Positions 12,690 to 27,365 of a stretch of 64,000 bases of DNA are shown here, one piece after another. The DNA lies in assembly GCA_030765055.1 (NCBI GenBank), contig CM060952.1, positions 176,968,313 through 177,032,312 of the forward strand, written 5' to 3'. The notes under the pieces were generated by a model that was not told where the DNA came from, ran no database searches, and saw only the letters and a program-made list of their open reading frames with translations. The stretch is from Mantis religiosa (taxonomy: Eukaryota; Arthropoda; Insecta; Mantodea; Mantidae). The translations under genes and the position numbers were made by a program. The stretch's first letter is position 1. The number at the start of each line of letters is the position of its first letter.

Positions 12690-14189
12690 ATAGTAACTCC
12701 AAGTTAGTCTGCATTCTCTATCCGTCCAAGTCCCTTATAGCTCCAAATATATTTTTCAAAATCCTCCTTTCCCACCGTAATAACTACTGTTCTCTGCTTG
12801 TCAACACCAAACCTTCTTAACCATACATTATTATTGGTGTCACTTCAGTTGTATATATTTTAATTTTAGTACTCCTACTGATGTTCCTTGATTTAAACAT
12901 ATTCTGCAAAGCAGAGGAGTTTTGTAAATGTGAGAAACATGCATTTGTGGCAAATGGAGCATTAGCATATTAATATATTTATAAAACATAAAATAATTCA
13001 AATAAGGTAATGAATTTGACAGAGGCCACTCGGATAAACACTTGGTTTGTGTGCAAAAAGATGCTTTAGTACTTTTCATAATTTTTAATAACATGACTGT
13101 ATAAAATGTATTACAAATGAAGCCACCTTTTAGAAGATGAAAAGTATCAAAATCATAGAAAATATAAATTTTTGGGGATTTTACGCTCTCAGCTTCCTTT
13201 AGATCTAGTCTACAGCGAACGGTGCATTCATTATTACTTCAATGACTTGCTATACACCCCTACGTGATACCCTACAGATGAAGTTATTATAAAGGTAAAT
13301 TACTGTGTGTACCCAAACATTCCGAGACGACGGCCACGTGAATCCGGGCAGAAATAAAGCATGCTCGGCTTGACACAAATAAGACACAATGTTGTAGTTT
13401 AAATAACAAAGTTCATCCCATATTTCACCGCCCTTCCTCTTGACCTTCAAGAAGCCAGCAGAGTGGAGTAGCCATAGGGGGTTATCGGGTATCTTGCTCT
13501 GGTAGTAGTCCCATATGAGGGTGTGTCATCTTGTATGTTGCATGCATAGTCTCGCAGACGGGGGTCCTCTTCTGATGATACACACTGGACCAGTAACTTA
13601 TTGTATGGTCCATAACAATCTTCACGAAGCTGAACTATTCGCTCCGAGATTTTCCCTAGAGATTTCCTAGTGCCTTTCTTCTCTTTGTACGCCCATCTGA
13701 ATTATAGCAGATTTTCTCAAGATTTATTTTGCTGAAGATCCATGACCTTTGTGAATTAAAAAGAAATATCCTGTTAAGATATTTTCTAACAGCTAACTCT
13801 TTGCTGTATTGAGGATAATTGAAAACTTGCATTTGTTTTGCTTTATTTACTTGTTATGGAAGTACTGCAGCACAAAACATATACTAGTTCGTACCTAGAA
13901 CATTCCTTACATAACCTAGTTAAACGGGTTACTACATTAACTTATATTTGCTTAAAAATGAAAAGCAAACTCCTATTCAGAGGTAATAAAATGGATAGTA
14001 TTTGCAATGATAAAAGTAATAAGACGTAATACTAATTTACAGCATAAAAAGAAGCAAAAATACTCCTAAATAAAGTAAAATCAATGATAACAATAAATTA
14101 TTAATACTAATGTCACCAGCCTTTCCAGATAAACCCTTAAACTATGAACTTTCAATTTAAAAATAATGTATTTTTCTTCTGCATCAAGC
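12690..14189. other. Nothing recognised beyond RTE remnant edges
   Basis: 12690-12830 may be a degraded continuation of the RTE-like element; the rest is featureless. Confidence 0.45.
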
Positions 14190-14470
14190 TAATAGGCTTT
14201 GGGGCTATTGCGGCTCCTTTATTTTTTAATCCATCTTTTTGCTGGCCGACCAATACTTCTTTTTCCAGTAGGTATACATTCAACAGCTTTTTTCGGGATT
14301 CTGTCTTGGTTCATAGGTTGTACGTGGTCCCATCATTTCTGTTTATATTGGTGTACAGTTCTGACGCGCTGCTAACTTTTAGATTGTTTCTTATTTCATT
14401 ATTTCTGATATCGTCCAGTCAGGTTACTCCCCCTACACTTCGGAGCAATCGCATTTTGACTGCCTATAAT
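14190..14470 (-). pseudogene. RTE-like non-LTR fragment
   Basis: Minus strand reads AVKMRLLRSVGGVT, then RNNEIRNNLKVSSASEL, then, after a frame change, RIPKKAVECIPTGKRSIGRP, parallel to the C-terminus at 12102-12689. Frameshifted and truncated. Confidence 0.7.
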
Positions 14471-15408
14471 AAGCTTCTATCTTTCTCCTTTAAGATCCAA
14501 GTTTTACTTGCCTATAGGCCTATTGGTATTTGCATAACTTTATATAATTTAATGTGTGTATCTTTTCCTGTCTTGTAATGAAGTGTTCTTCTAATAGTCC
14601 CAAACATGCTTATAAATTTTGCAATTTTATAGTCACTATTTAAAAATAATATACTGCTGCAAACCTGAAGATACATTTACGTACAATTACAATCTACAAG
14701 TATCACAGCTGAACAACCATACTACTGGCTCTAATTCGGTTTAACCGCAGATATTCAATGAATTGTCTGCTTTTTATTTATGCCAGTACATTCAATTTTT
14801 TTGCGTAATAGTAGAAAAAATGGAGGGACTTAGAGAAAATTAATTTCGGAGAAAGGAGTCAAAAGTTTTATCAAATACATCTTATAGCAGTGACAGAAAC
14901 CTAAGCCATTGTGTGGAAAATCATTCTAAGCATTGTGTTTCAACTGAAATGTAGTGCTTATTGATGTTAAACTTGAATAAATAATTGGGAATGTAATAAG
15001 TTTCAAAAGGTGAGAAAACTGATTATAAATTTCACATTAAAGGTAAAGTTGCAAACTAACAGAGGGAAGCCGGAACTGGGGACAGAGCAGTGGACGTAAA
15101 CCATTTGACACTTTTGCTACTATCGTGAACTTTGGGATGAAGGCACACCATCGATGGACCATCAGATCCATACGACAATGCTTGTAACCATTGACGAGGT
15201 CTTTAGCGTTTGCAATCGAAAGTAACCGAAGCTTCTGATACACAGGTTCTCACGAAAGGGTGAAGCACAAGAGTAATGGAAGCAGGTTCTAACTAAAACA
15301 GTTGCGAGCGATTTCAGGAAGAAACATGCAAAGCGACCTGCATCGACCAGCCGCAACAAACCTAAAACGTTCTCCTTAAAATGTCATAGTCTGTCTGTAT
15401 ATACATAT
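14471..15408. other. Nothing recognised
   Basis: AT-rich, no motifs seen. Confidence 0.5.
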
Positions 15409-15860
15409 GCGACTAAGCGGGATGGCTCAGGTGGTTTCGCCTGTGGCGCTCATTTAGGGGGTCTGCTTTCAATTTTCGTGGCCTACCTGACACATGAGCC
15501 TTATCGGGAAATTTCTCAGGTCGCCAATGCTGGAAAGTAATTACATTCCCCGAACCTCCTGCCCCTCCATTTCATCTCCATTATTATTTCACTTCATCTT
15601 TCAACTGATGCTCTTTTAGGGCAGAAAGTGTCGGCGGGAGCCTCGGGAGTCTAGGCGCTACATGACATGAAGATATGCTCCTGGCAAACACTTCCTCCTC
15701 CAATTGGACAGTCTCTGATCTCCGGGCCACCTTGAGGATGGGATGCCAGCTGTACTGGCTGCTCGAGTGTTTCTAATTGGTCAACAGTAGGAACCAAATG
15801 CAACTAAATCATCTCGCAAGAGCTGCAATCCTTTCTATGCAACAGTCATTAACACGCCGT
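15409..15860 (+). mobile_element. SINE family C copy (long, about 450 bp or more)
   Basis: tRNA-like head GCGGGATGGCTCAGGTGG, then a body shared in reverse with 34800-35350 and 62660-63372 (blocks CCTCCATTTCATCTCC and GTGTCGGCGGGAGCCTCGG). Confidence 0.72.
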
Positions 15861-16457
15861 AAATCAGCTTTATTTTGGCGGGGTCCGAAAACGTTTGAAC
15901 GTTGATTTCGCATAGTATACTTACCAAGAATAGCTTACATTTAAATCACTTCTGCATATAAATTTATCATAAATAACGTAACGTGGTTAAAGAATCCTTT
16001 TTAACTAATTATATATGTAAGGTATATATGGAAATATATAGACAGAAGTAAAACGAAATTTTTATTACATAATTAAGGATGTTGAATTTCCGAAATAAGA
16101 CTTAGTGCGAACGCTTTATAAAAGCTTGCATGATTTTTTTTTTTTCAAGTTTAAGGTGTTAAATGTGTTTTGAAAATCGAGGAAATGCGAAACGGATTAA
16201 ACAGGTGAATATTATATAAGTAAGAAATAGGTTCCAGTTCGTGGACTCTTCTTCAAAATTAAATTTAAAACGTAAAATGTAAATTGCGTTAGAATGTTTG
16301 CTTATGTACAGTAAAGTGTTCTTCAGTTAAATGGGAGAAAACTGCAGGAACTGTTTTCTAAGATTTTGGTATAGATTTATTCCTGTAGCTGCTGGCCAAG
16401 TACTGTCAGTAAATCTGAAGATTTAAGTGAAACCAAAAGGGATATAACATTTTTGGG
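15861..16457. other. Nothing recognised
   Basis: AT-rich spacer between SINE C and SINE D. Confidence 0.5.
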
Positions 16458-16719
16458 GGCTGGCCCCGTAGCTCAGTCGGTAGAACACCTGCCTACTGTG
16501 CTAGGGGTCCCGGCCTCGATTCCCGGTGGTGGGGGTGGGGATTTTTCTCCGACCAAGATAATTCCCCATCTTCTGGAAGTATGAATGAGAGTATGAATGT
16601 GTGCGTGATGTAATGATAAATAAACCCAAAGGTAACGAGTTAACACCTTCAGTATGTTCCAAAGGAGAACGGCCGCCGATATGACCATTAGTAATTAAAG
16701 GCGGGGTATAAATGGAAGA

Positions 16720-16750
<31 letters not shown>
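16458..16750 (+). mobile_element. SINE family D with long A tail
   Basis: tRNA-like head GGCCCCGTAGCTCAGTCGG (A box) and CGGCCTCGATTCCCGG (B box), about 200-bp body, ending in about 30 A residues. A single copy in this window. Confidence 0.82.
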
Positions 16751-16784
16751 CAACTTTTTGGGATTTGTCAATACGGGTGTTTTA

Positions 16785-16829
16785 CGCGCGCGTGCGTGCG
16801 TGCGTGCGTGCGTGTGTGCGTGTGTGTGT
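16785..16829. repeat. (GTGC)n/(GT)n microsatellite
   Basis: GCGTGCGTGCGTGC then GTGTGTGT just downstream of SINE D. Confidence 0.9.
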
Positions 16830-18162
16830 TCTCTTTTTAAGTTTAGTCCTTTCATGTGTTATGTCATATCAAAATATGAATGAAAATGGTGAAGTGATGC
16901 CCAAATGAAATGCCCCATATAACTTAAAGTTAATTAACATTTTTCCTCTCGGAATAAGAGAAAATCCAGGAAACACCTTATCCATAAGTCACTCTAACCC
17001 ATATTCCACTTGGAATATTTTGAATGTAAGCCAAAGGCACAACCCGCACATCCTATTATGTGTTTTAAGTGGGAAGATGTTCGTCCTTGAGCACTGCTAG
17101 GTGAGCAACCAATCGGAGTACTGTGGTGTTGTATTGCATGCCCCGTAAGTGCTGTGTGACGATCGTCAAACTAATCGATCTCTAATAAATACTATTCGCG
17201 CTAAGAGAAAAACTCAGATTTTTCAAAAAATGATCCATGAGGAAAGAGAGAGTAATGTATTTAACATAAACGTACAAATCCATTATTTTTAGATCAAATA
17301 GTATTCCTAATACAAACAAGTAAATTAGATACCATTATATTTTAACAATGCATTGTCACGTAAGCACTGTAATGAATATTATTGTTGGTTGGCATGTATG
17401 CGTGAACGTATATTTGAAATTAATCAGAACTGTAACGTAAACATTTGACATGAGGTAGTAAAAGAAATATGTACCTTGAATAAGCCAATGCGTTTGTTAA
17501 ATTCCTCGAGAGGAAACAATGCACTTCCTGCTAGTCTGGCAAAATGTATCTGGTCACATTATATCTTTGTTTATGAATGGTTCGTAATCTCTATTCACTC
17601 AAGGGAGTTCAAAGCAGTATAATTCAGCTACTCTTCCATGAAAAAGTGTATCAGCTGGAGCAGTGTGACGCGATCTGCTAGAACAATGCAATTGAGTTAA
17701 TGTGGGCTGAAATTATGCTGCAAAAAGAAATAATATTTTTAAAATGACTGACGTTGAACGACTTATTCATAAAGAAATCGACAAGGAACACAACAAGACT
17801 GGGAAAACTGCGTGAGACATCAGATAAACTATATGAAGACGACTTTGGAAAGAAATAGCACGTAACGAGATTTGATTTATCATCATAAATTTGCAGTACT
17901 CAGAGGCAATGAGAATGACAAATTATCTCTTAACGTAAGTAACATTCAGAGCTATACGGATGCACCGTTGGTATTTTCGTTGAAGTAGAAAAATAAGTAA
18001 TTCATAAACTATAATCAACTTTAAACTAAATATTTAAAACATTTGCATAATATACGAATATTCATGTTGCAATTATGATTTGAACAACTGCATTATTGTA
18101 AAGCTTTGGAAAATTCAGTTTGCTTTCCCTTACGTCTAGCGCCACGAACACTCGCAAGTGTG
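16830..18162. other. Nothing recognised
   Basis: No gene or repeat seen between the two microsatellites. Confidence 0.5.
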
Positions 18163-18163
18163 C

Positions 18164-18231
<68 letters not shown>

Positions 18232-18241
18232 GAGAGAGAGG
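18163..18241. repeat. (GA)n with (GACA)n core microsatellite
   Basis: GAGAGA tract interrupted by six ACAG units and then GA again. Confidence 0.95.
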
Positions 18242-18587
18242 GAAATATGAAAAGAGTGGAGATAACGAGGTGGCAACGCCGAAGGCTGTAACGCATCTGA
18301 TTCGCTACAGGCGAGAACTCTTCCCATTTGAAACACATAGATGATGTTTACGCAGTTTTACCTAATTCGAAGGTTTGAAAAGTATTTCGGCATGTATAAT
18401 TAATTTCAAGTACAGGAGAGTAGGAATAGAGAAATAAAATATTAAGTATGTCTTTTTAGTTCATTCAAAACATTACTAATTTAAGAACTTCCGTGTTTAT
18501 CAGGTAGAAGAATCGCAGAACACAGAGATCTCAGTTCTCACAGCTTGCATCGTAATCTTGTAATTCAGGTAGTGTATCAATTTTGTT

Positions 18588-18823
18588 GTTGCAATTTACG
18601 TCCTCCAACGTTAAGTCACATCGGATGATGAATGGAGTGGGTGAAATGATGCTCAAACGAGCCCAGGATCCGTAGAGCTTAGAGTTATTCGACATTCATC
18701 TTTCAGGGTAGAGGAAAACCCCGTAAAAACCTTATCCAAGTAGCTCACCCTGACCAAGATTCTAACTCGGGGACCTCTTGAACGTTAGGCAGACATTCTA
18801 TCACCACGCTACGGAGGCGTGCT
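18588..18823 (-). mobile_element. SINE family B copy
   Basis: Reverse complement reads CGCCTCCGTAGCGTGG...CGAGTT-type tRNA head, a GGGGTTTTCC body and the conserved 3' end AACGTTGGAGGACGTAAATTGC. Confidence 0.85.
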
Positions 18824-20879
18824 ATATGTTTATTTTTTTTATTCTTTTAGTCCATTAACTTTTATAACTGCGCAATTTACTTATAATATTTTTATTGCTG
18901 CATACCGTTTAAATAAGATTTTAATTTTACACTAACATTATACTAAAACTCATTTCCACCAGTTGTCTGTTATTATGTTCAATAAAATGATTAGTTAGAG
19001 AAACATAAGAGATCTAAAATGCTTGATGTACTAAGAAAAAGTTAAAAATAGTAATTCATAATAACGATTTCTATCGAAAACACTTTTGTCATCCGACCGT
19101 CGTTTCTCTGTTTTATGTTTTTTAATGTGTCTATTCTTTCCTCTTCACACACCGCCATAGGCATTTTTTCATCCTCCGTTGTTCCCTCAGGTATGCCAAC
19201 CTTAGGAAACCTTTCTCACACCCATAATTCAAAATGTTTGAAGTGTTTTTTATTACCTCTGCTCATTTTCCAGTGTCATGTTAGCCCAGGTATATAAAAA
19301 CCATGTCTCGGGAGTTGTTATGGCAAGAAAAATAGCGCCATTCACATAATAACGTTGTCCAAGCCCAGCGCATGTTATGAGACGCGAATGAAATTGGATA
19401 CACTGTTCACAAATCAAAGGCTGGGAAAAATATATAAATAGGAAATGGCGCAGAGAGCTAAATTAATTACGCGGTAAGTTTTTATACAGTCCTCTTGACG
19501 CCAGTCCTCGGCTATAAACACTCAGTGCCGTAACTTAAAAGAATGAAATGTATGTAGTCAAATGATAAAAAGTTTTAATGGTCATTCAATTACACATAAA
19601 AAGTGGTCTGCTTGACAAGTCGAGTAAGAATTCTTTACGCTCACTGCACTTATTTGTAAATAATTTGCAGCTATATATTCCTATATCTTTGTCCACAAAT
19701 CATTATAGCATATTTAACATAACAAATAATTGTTAGATTAGATTAGATTGATTTGTGATCAGTAGGTCCACTTGTAGCCAGAAAAAGCTGCGAACATTGA
19801 ACATGTCCAGAGGTATAAAGTTTAATAACATATAAATGTACAAAAGTTAACATAATATACGTATTATAGTATACAGGCAATATGAACAACATTATGGAAG
19901 ACAAAGCAGGGATAAGTTATATATAATACAAAATCAAACACCTTTTAAATCAGCTTTCACTTGGCTTATGCCAGTACGTCTCAACCTTTTTGCGATGGAT
20001 ACCATTCTTGTTATTTCTTAAATACATATACATTAAAAATAAACTTTAAACATGCATAGAAAACTTATTGATCATTTGTCAATGGGAATTACCATTGCGC
20101 GCAGTAACAAACCCCTACAACAGAGATCATACTCAGTAGATTTTGTAATGCGTTTCACATACCCTGCTGTTCTCTTTAGCCACTCGTCTATAATTATTAT
20201 TTTGCTTTTCAAAATCTCATTTATCTAAGTTTTTCCCACTTTAAGCAACACAGTTAATTCTTTAGTTGGATCTTTGTTCTTTTCGTGTTCTTTAGAAACC
20301 TTAGTTTTTCCCTCAAGTAATAATGTCTTGTGTTTAGAATTATTTTATAGAATTTGTGAGCATACAAACTACGTTTCTTTCACAATTTTCTTCCACTCGT
20401 ACTTGATCACTTGTAAGTACGAAAACTGAGAATGGACACACTGTTGTGTGTTGGAAGAGAGTTGAGAGAGTTAACGATTTGTTTCCTCTTTACCTGGAAG
20501 GATTAAAATTTATGCGTTATAGCACTTCGTTGAAGGTTGCCCTCAAAACTATTGCACCTTTTAAAATACCTACATTGTCATCTATTACACGCAAAGTAAT
20601 CCGTTTTAATCAGATTATATATGCAAAAGGTTCCCCAAAAGTATCTCCGTTTCCGCGCTAAAAAGTGCTCCAGCATAAAGTGAAACTTTACGTGGGAAAT
20701 AGCTTCGGTCCGAAACGCATAATCCGTTTTTCCAGGATTTCGGCCGTTTAAGGCAGATTTTACTGTATCTCACTTTGGTTCCACGCTTGTTCCCCATTTT
20801 ATTTAAACATAAGCAGCATTTACGTTAAATACAAATATATTAATTTCGATCTTAAGACTTTCATTTCTAATAGATAGAG
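18824..20879. other. Nothing recognised
   Basis: No supported feature. Confidence 0.5.
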
Positions 20880-21060
20880 TCAACATGAAAAATTCAATGC
20901 CACGGCCGGAATTTGAACCACGGATCTCCTGGTTTCTGTCCAGTCGCTGTAATCCATTTAAGCTAGCATGGCCAACTTGCTGTCATCACATTAAATTCTC
21001 CATTTGACTCGTATATTTCCCCGTTAGAGCACTAGAGGCTATGGCATTCGAGATACACCG
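20880..21060 (-). mobile_element. SINE family E copy
   Basis: Reverse copy with the CCGGAATTTGAACCACGG box and the ATTAAATTCTCCATTTGAC extension. Confidence 0.7.
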
Positions 21061-21139
21061 TTTGTGGCGACTTACTATCGTAAGTACTTAAGTCCTAGGC
21101 TTCTGTATTTAACTCTTATTATTTTAGCTAATTGATGGA

Positions 21140-21240
21140 AATTACTCAGGAGATCCGTGGTTCAAATCCCGGCCAAGGCATTGACTCTATCTATCAAACA
21201 CCTTAGCCTATATACGGCTAGTATATCAATTAACTTTAAT
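21140..21240 (+). mobile_element. SINE family E, 3' fragment
   Basis: Begins at GATCCGTGGTTCAAATCCCG and continues through the family E 3' body. Confidence 0.6.
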
Positions 21241-21448
21241 TTCTTAACTGATCGCTCTGCTACAGTTAATGTCAAATTTTGTATCCCCACGATGAACACA
21301 ATATGACTTCTTTATTTATTTTATTAGCTATTGCTTTTAATAACTAAAAAACAGAACACATAAGAGTAGGAAATCCCTTCTTGTATATAATATCAACGAT
21401 AAGTGAAGTTTAGTCAGTAATTATTATACTTTATTTAATTATATTTGC

Positions 21449-21680
21449 CCGCCTCGATAGCGTAGATGGAGCATGTCTGCCTAACGTTCAAGAGGTCCCG
21501 AGTTCGAATCTCGGTCAGGGTGAGTTACCTGGATAGGGCTTTTTCTGGGGTTTTCCCTTATCCTTCAAGACGAATGTCGGGTAACTCTAAGCTCCATAGT
21601 CCCTGGAATAATTTCAGCATCATTTCATCCAATTCATTCACCGTTCGATATGACAACGTTGTAGGACGTAAATTATATAT
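21449..21680 (+). mobile_element. SINE family B copy
   Basis: Head GCCCGCCTCGATAGCGTAGA, B-box-like CCGAGTTCGAATCTCGG, body TTTTCTGGGGTTTTCCCTTA and 3' GTAGGACGTAAATTA. Followed closely by a mariner element. Confidence 0.85.
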
Positions 21681-21703
21681 ATATATTTGCTTGAATGTTA
21701 CTA

Positions 21704-22932
21704 CGAGGACTATTCAATAAAAAATAATCATCATTTTTACGGCCATATTTTTCGCACTAAAATTCAATATTAATATATTGTGTTAGCTTAATGTGAAACA
21801 AACACGACGTAGTGGTTTCATTGTTGAACCAGGCAAGTTAAGACATATTCAGTATCGCCTATCGCTGCAATGGAGGTAACACGCGAGAATCAATATGCGG
21901 CTTTGAAATTCTGCTTTCGTCTCAACAAAATGTTACAGGAGGCCTATAGAAAATCTGTTCTTCCCTACAGCGCAGCTCGAAGGTGGTTTAAAATGTTTAA
22001 AGTGTGGAGCCAATCAATTTCAAAGTAAGGTGTATCCTGTGCTCCAGTTACTGCTCTTACAGAAGAAAACATTAGTACTGCTGCTGCCATTGTGAGTGAG
22101 GATCGACGAATTACCCTAAGATCACTTTCTGAAATACTGAACATTTCATAGTGTGCCACCCACACGTTGGTGACACATGAGAAGTGTTTGTATGCGATGG
22201 GTTCCAAGACTGTTGATTGCCGAACAAAAGGACATTTGCATGCAGGTCTGCATACAGTTAAAGTTGATGTTAGAGGAAGACCCAGAGTTCCTTTCAAACG
22301 AAATCACTGCTGATGAAACTTGGCTTCATCATTTTGATCCTGAGAGCAAACAGCAAAGGTCACTGTAGAAATCTCCTAAAATGCAAAAGTGGTTGCTTCT
22401 CTGGAAAAGTGACGGTCACCTCATTCCTTGATATTCATGGAATGGCTGTACTTGCACACACATCAGTACCTGGACAATACTACAGGGATATTCAGAAAAC
22501 ATTACAAGTCCATATCAGGTGCAAAAGACCACATTTCCGTGAAGCAGCCTGGATGCTGCACCATGATAATGCGTGGCCGCATATTGCCAATGTTGTTGCT
22601 GAATATCTTGCAAAAATCAACGTGAAGTACATCCCTCACCCTCCCTATTGTCCGGATTTAGCCCAATGTGATTTTGTTCTATTCCCCAACTTGAAGAAAC
22701 GCCTTCGTGGGAGGCATTATCCATCATCAGAAGCAGTGGTGAAGGCTGCGGAGGCGATTTTGAAGAATCTCTAAAAAAATGGTTCCAGCGTGTTTTTGAA
22801 AACTGGCAGAAACGCTTGGGCAAGTGCATCGCTTTCAGGGGAGACTATTTTGAGAAGAACCATCAAAATTATTACAATAGGTAAAGGTACGTTGTCAAAA
22901 AAAAGGGATCATTTTTTATTGAACAGCCCTCG
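21704..22932 (+). mobile_element. Mariner element, full length, 1.23 kb, dead
   Basis: Inverted ends CGAGGACTATTCAATAAAAA and the reverse complement of TTTTATTGAACAGCCCTCG, flanked by TA at 21702-21703 and 22933-22934. Length is typical of mariner. Confidence 0.92.
21870..22774 (+). pseudogene. Mariner transposase (DD34D type), frameshifted
   Basis: Starts near ATG 21870 (MEVTRENQYAALKFCFRLNK) and has ADETWLHHFDPES (first Asp), WMLHHDNAWPHIA (second Asp) and PPYCPDLAQCDFVLFPNLK (third Asp), in two or more frames with a stop after QQRSL. Cut-and-paste transposase of the Tc1/mariner superfamily; inactive. Confidence 0.9.
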
Positions 22933-22934
22933 TA

Positions 22935-24647
22935 GCTTCACCATCTTAACGTTTACTAACATCGCCTGTTGCATTTTTTCAAAAATTGCATGAAATGTAT
23001 GAAGTTTTATCTCAATGCCTTTGTCAATTTTAGAATTAATATTACATCCGTACGGAGATATTGGAATAAAATGTTTGGGCTTATTATTACTTTCTATCTA
23101 AGGGGATACTTCCATTTAAAATTCATAATCTACGTTTGTTGTTATAATAAAAATTCTTTTCAACCTGAACATTTTAACCTATGTTTATTAATGCTTTCCC
23201 GCTTAGGTAAATGTATTTAAAGAATTTTATGATAATTTAGCTAAGGCGAAACATGCCATTTGTTAAGCTTTTTTCATTTGGAGCTACGGATGTTACTACC
23301 CTTTAAATTAGTTATGAAGTGCATGGTGACAGGGAAGGATTGTGGACTAATTAAACTCGCCCAGCTGGAAAACTACAGCAAACTGTTTCCGTTCATATCG
23401 AAAATACATACCAGGAAATTAGCCTCTTAACGATGATGGTTTGCAAATGTGAGCGGATACCAGTTATTTCATTTCTGTTGGTTGTGATTGCGTTCCATGT
23501 TCTACCCCAGTGACGTATTATTGTCTCTACTCTTGGTGCTCATCCCTGTCACATACATTATAAATATTTACTTTAGCTCGTGCTTCTGTTCTGCTGTGTC
23601 TGTCAGTTTTGTGAGGGCAAACAACATAAAAGTTGCATTTAATTACACATGTAACACGCAGAAGAGTTATTCATTACGCTACTGTAGCAGGTTACGTTGG
23701 TTATACCGGCAACCATTACAGGCCGTTAGTGTCAAAAGAGATGACATCTGCCCAGCTGCTTGCTTATTATTGCCTTTGTTTATAGAGACAGGCTGTGCAT
23801 GGCTAGTATTGCAGGTGCTTCTTGCATTGATAAAATCACAGATGTGTAACGACATGGGTCCATATATACCTATATACAAGAGGGTGGGTCTCAACAATAC
23901 TTGTACTGGTTAAGAGGAATCTGGATGAGGTCGTGTTCAGGTTAATATTTTTGGAGAGCATCCAAAAGCAATGCTACGAACAAGTTTTGAGGCGCTGCTA
24001 TAAAAGAAAATTAGCTACTATTCTTCCTTTAAAACGAGATAGTTATAAAGTATAATATATACTCTAATATTAAGATAGGCATTCTGAAGATCTATGATCT
24101 TTTTTCACTTTTGGCTTCTACAGCATCTACCAGAAATACATATTACACTTTAACCAAACCTTGGATAACGGAATCTTTTTATTTTACATGCTTCTTAATG
24201 GAAAGAATAACACAAAAATGACACTCTTCTTCATTTCAGGCATTAGGAATTTCTGCCTGTTCCGTATTCGCATTTTATGAGCTATTCTCGTATTTTTCTA
24301 GGGCGTCCTACACATCTTCTGCCACGAGGATTATATCTTCTTATTAAAACTGGTACTGTTTCTTCGTCCAACAAAAGAAAACTTAATTTATTAAAAAAAA
24401 AACATAAAAATTATATTTCTAATAAATTAAACACAGCAACTGCCACGAAGGCCTTAGTAAACTTTGGTGTGTGGACTCCAAAATAGAAAAAAAATTGAGA
24501 GTCATATGACACATGCAGAACAGTATTCAATACGAAATTCCACATTTCGCTCGAGTATCCAGGGGCAAATACATTCTCAACCTGTGTTTGGTGATAATTT
24601 AAAAAAAGAAAGAGAAAAGCCTTAGGTCCTCCAATTATGTCCTATCA
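22935..24647. other. Nothing recognised
   Basis: The 141-aa ORF at 23488-23913 has no recognisable domain. Confidence 0.45.
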
Positions 24648-24842
24648 GGCGATGGACGAAATGTGAAATGATGCTCAAAATGAGCCCCGTTTCCATAGAG
24701 CTTAGAGTTAACCACAGTCATCTTTCAGGATTAGAGGAAACCGCGGAAAATTTTATCCAGGTAAACACCCTGACCGATTCGAACTCGGAACTGCTTGAAG
24801 GTGAGGCAAACACGCTACCATCTACGTTGCAGAGGCGGGCAA
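24648..24842 (-). mobile_element. SINE family B copy, diverged
   Basis: Reverse complement has the GCCCGCCTC head, CGAGTTCGAATCGG box and GAGCATCATTTCAC block. It abuts the 3' end of an RTE-like fragment. Confidence 0.75.
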
Positions 24843-24904
24843 GTCTTAAAATTTGGATAGCAGTATGCAGAAACTTCTTGTTCTTCCTCACGGCTTTGGA
24901 TTGT

Positions 24905-25784
<880 letters not shown>

Positions 25785-27118
25785 AATATGAGGAAACAGC
25801 TTTTGAAATAAATCAATGAGATCACAGCTTGCGAAAAGAAGTCTTCCCTGTGTATTTCCAGAAATTTTATTTACATATCATTTATCATAAGAATATCTTA
25901 ACTCATTTCTTTCATCGTCTGATGCGACTTAAAGATGGAGGATATAAAATGCCAAAAAAAAAAAAAACCATGCTGATTGAATTAAAACCCTCAGAGAACT
26001 TGTGAGAAAATAAACACTTCTAAATGGTTTACTCATTAAGAGTATGGTATTAGAATGAAAACGAAAGTCATGTGAATGCAATATATGTTCCGTACAAAAG
26101 CTCATAACCAGAAGCCACATTCCAATCACTGCCTCCATTATCATACAAATGTCGTAGTAATAGAACACTAAACTGCACTGAAGTCTTCCTGTATCTTTGA
26201 TCTTCGAGAAAACTAACCTGTTTCAGGGCTGCTGACTGGAGCAGTTACCCTAATAATATATGGGGCAATAGGAAAAGAAAAGAAAGAATGACTTTGTGGT
26301 CAAAGCTATTTTGAAGAGTGACATACACACTTTGTGTTCTGGAATGATTTTGCTCTTCCCTACCTAGTCTTCTTTTTAGAGTATAACCTTGCCTTCTTCC
26401 CATTCGTTTTCTCAGCCCTGGGGCAATTTCTGTCGTCTTTTAGTTCAAGATATCCCCTCACTACCCACGCATAATAAGGAGGGTAGACGAAGGACAGAGA
26501 CAGAAAACTGTTGCTCCTGCTGTTGCTATACATCAGGTGTGTAATCTCATTTTCTGAGAAGGTATGGGCTAGAAGATCAGTGTCGGTATTCTAACACAGC
26601 AGCTGAGATATTCTGTAGAACCTCATGAATTTTTTGGAAGCCACTGTAAGATCTTTAGACGACAGTGCTATCACGCATTGAAATCACCGCAGTAGAAAGT
26701 TTGATAATTTCTTTGAACGTTCTAAACAAGACACACAAGTAGCTTTAAACGAGATACCTTCTCATCTAATTTACACTTTTAATTTCAAAATATGAACAAT
26801 ACAATCTGAAGAAGATAGTTATGGAGATGACGTTCATGCAGGACAGAAAGAAGAATATACATAGTTAAAGCCACTTACATCCTGCAATCAACAAGTTCAA
26901 CACCTAATAAGCAAAAAGAGAGTGGATAATCAGTCATCTTCGGATAAGATGTTCATGCGATAAATACTATAGACTTTGTATTGCAATATTACGAACATGT
27001 ACATTGCAAATCACGATAGCACACAAATCCTCAAATTAACTGTATTATTATGTTATGCATGCAAACAGTGAATAAGGTCGTGAGTGCCAAAATATATACT
27101 GGCTTTCATAAAGTAGGC
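25785..27118. other. Nothing recognised
   Basis: No supported feature between the RTE-like fragment and SINE B. Confidence 0.5.
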
Positions 27119-27365
27119 TTTTTTTTTTTTTTGTAATTTACGTCCTCCAAAGTTAAGTCATATCGGACGATGAATGGAATGGGTGAAATGATGCTCAAAT
27201 GAGTCCGGAATCCATGGAGCTTAGAGTTACCTGACATTCGTCTTACAGGATAAGGGAAAACCCCGGTAAAAACCTTATCTAGGTAACTCACCCTGACCGA
27301 GATTCGAACTCGAGACCTTTTGAACGTGAGGTAGACATACTAACACCACGCTACCGAGGTGGGCA
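27119..27365 (-). mobile_element. SINE family B copy with poly(A)-like tail
   Basis: Full-length reverse copy; the 3' end is followed by a T-run on the plus strand (27119-27131), i.e. an A tail. Confidence 0.85.

Noticed and set aside
14144..14578. 144-aa plus-strand ORF
   Set aside because: It is antisense to an RTE-like C-terminal remnant readable on the minus strand.
16458..16530. Possible functional tRNA gene (good A- and B-box-like sequences); similar hits at 4150-4240, 21449-21520, 38639-38710 and 62920-62990
   Set aside because: All continue into SINE bodies shared between copies or end in an A tail; none shows a complete cloverleaf on its own.
18093..18344. Ser/Leu-, Arg/Glu- and Val/Cys-rich ORFs
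   Set aside because: Translations of the (GA)n/(GACA)n microsatellite.
23488..23913. 141-aa ORF with hydrophobic N-terminus
   Set aside because: No family motif, no promoter or splice context, and AT-rich surroundings in which such ORFs arise by chance.
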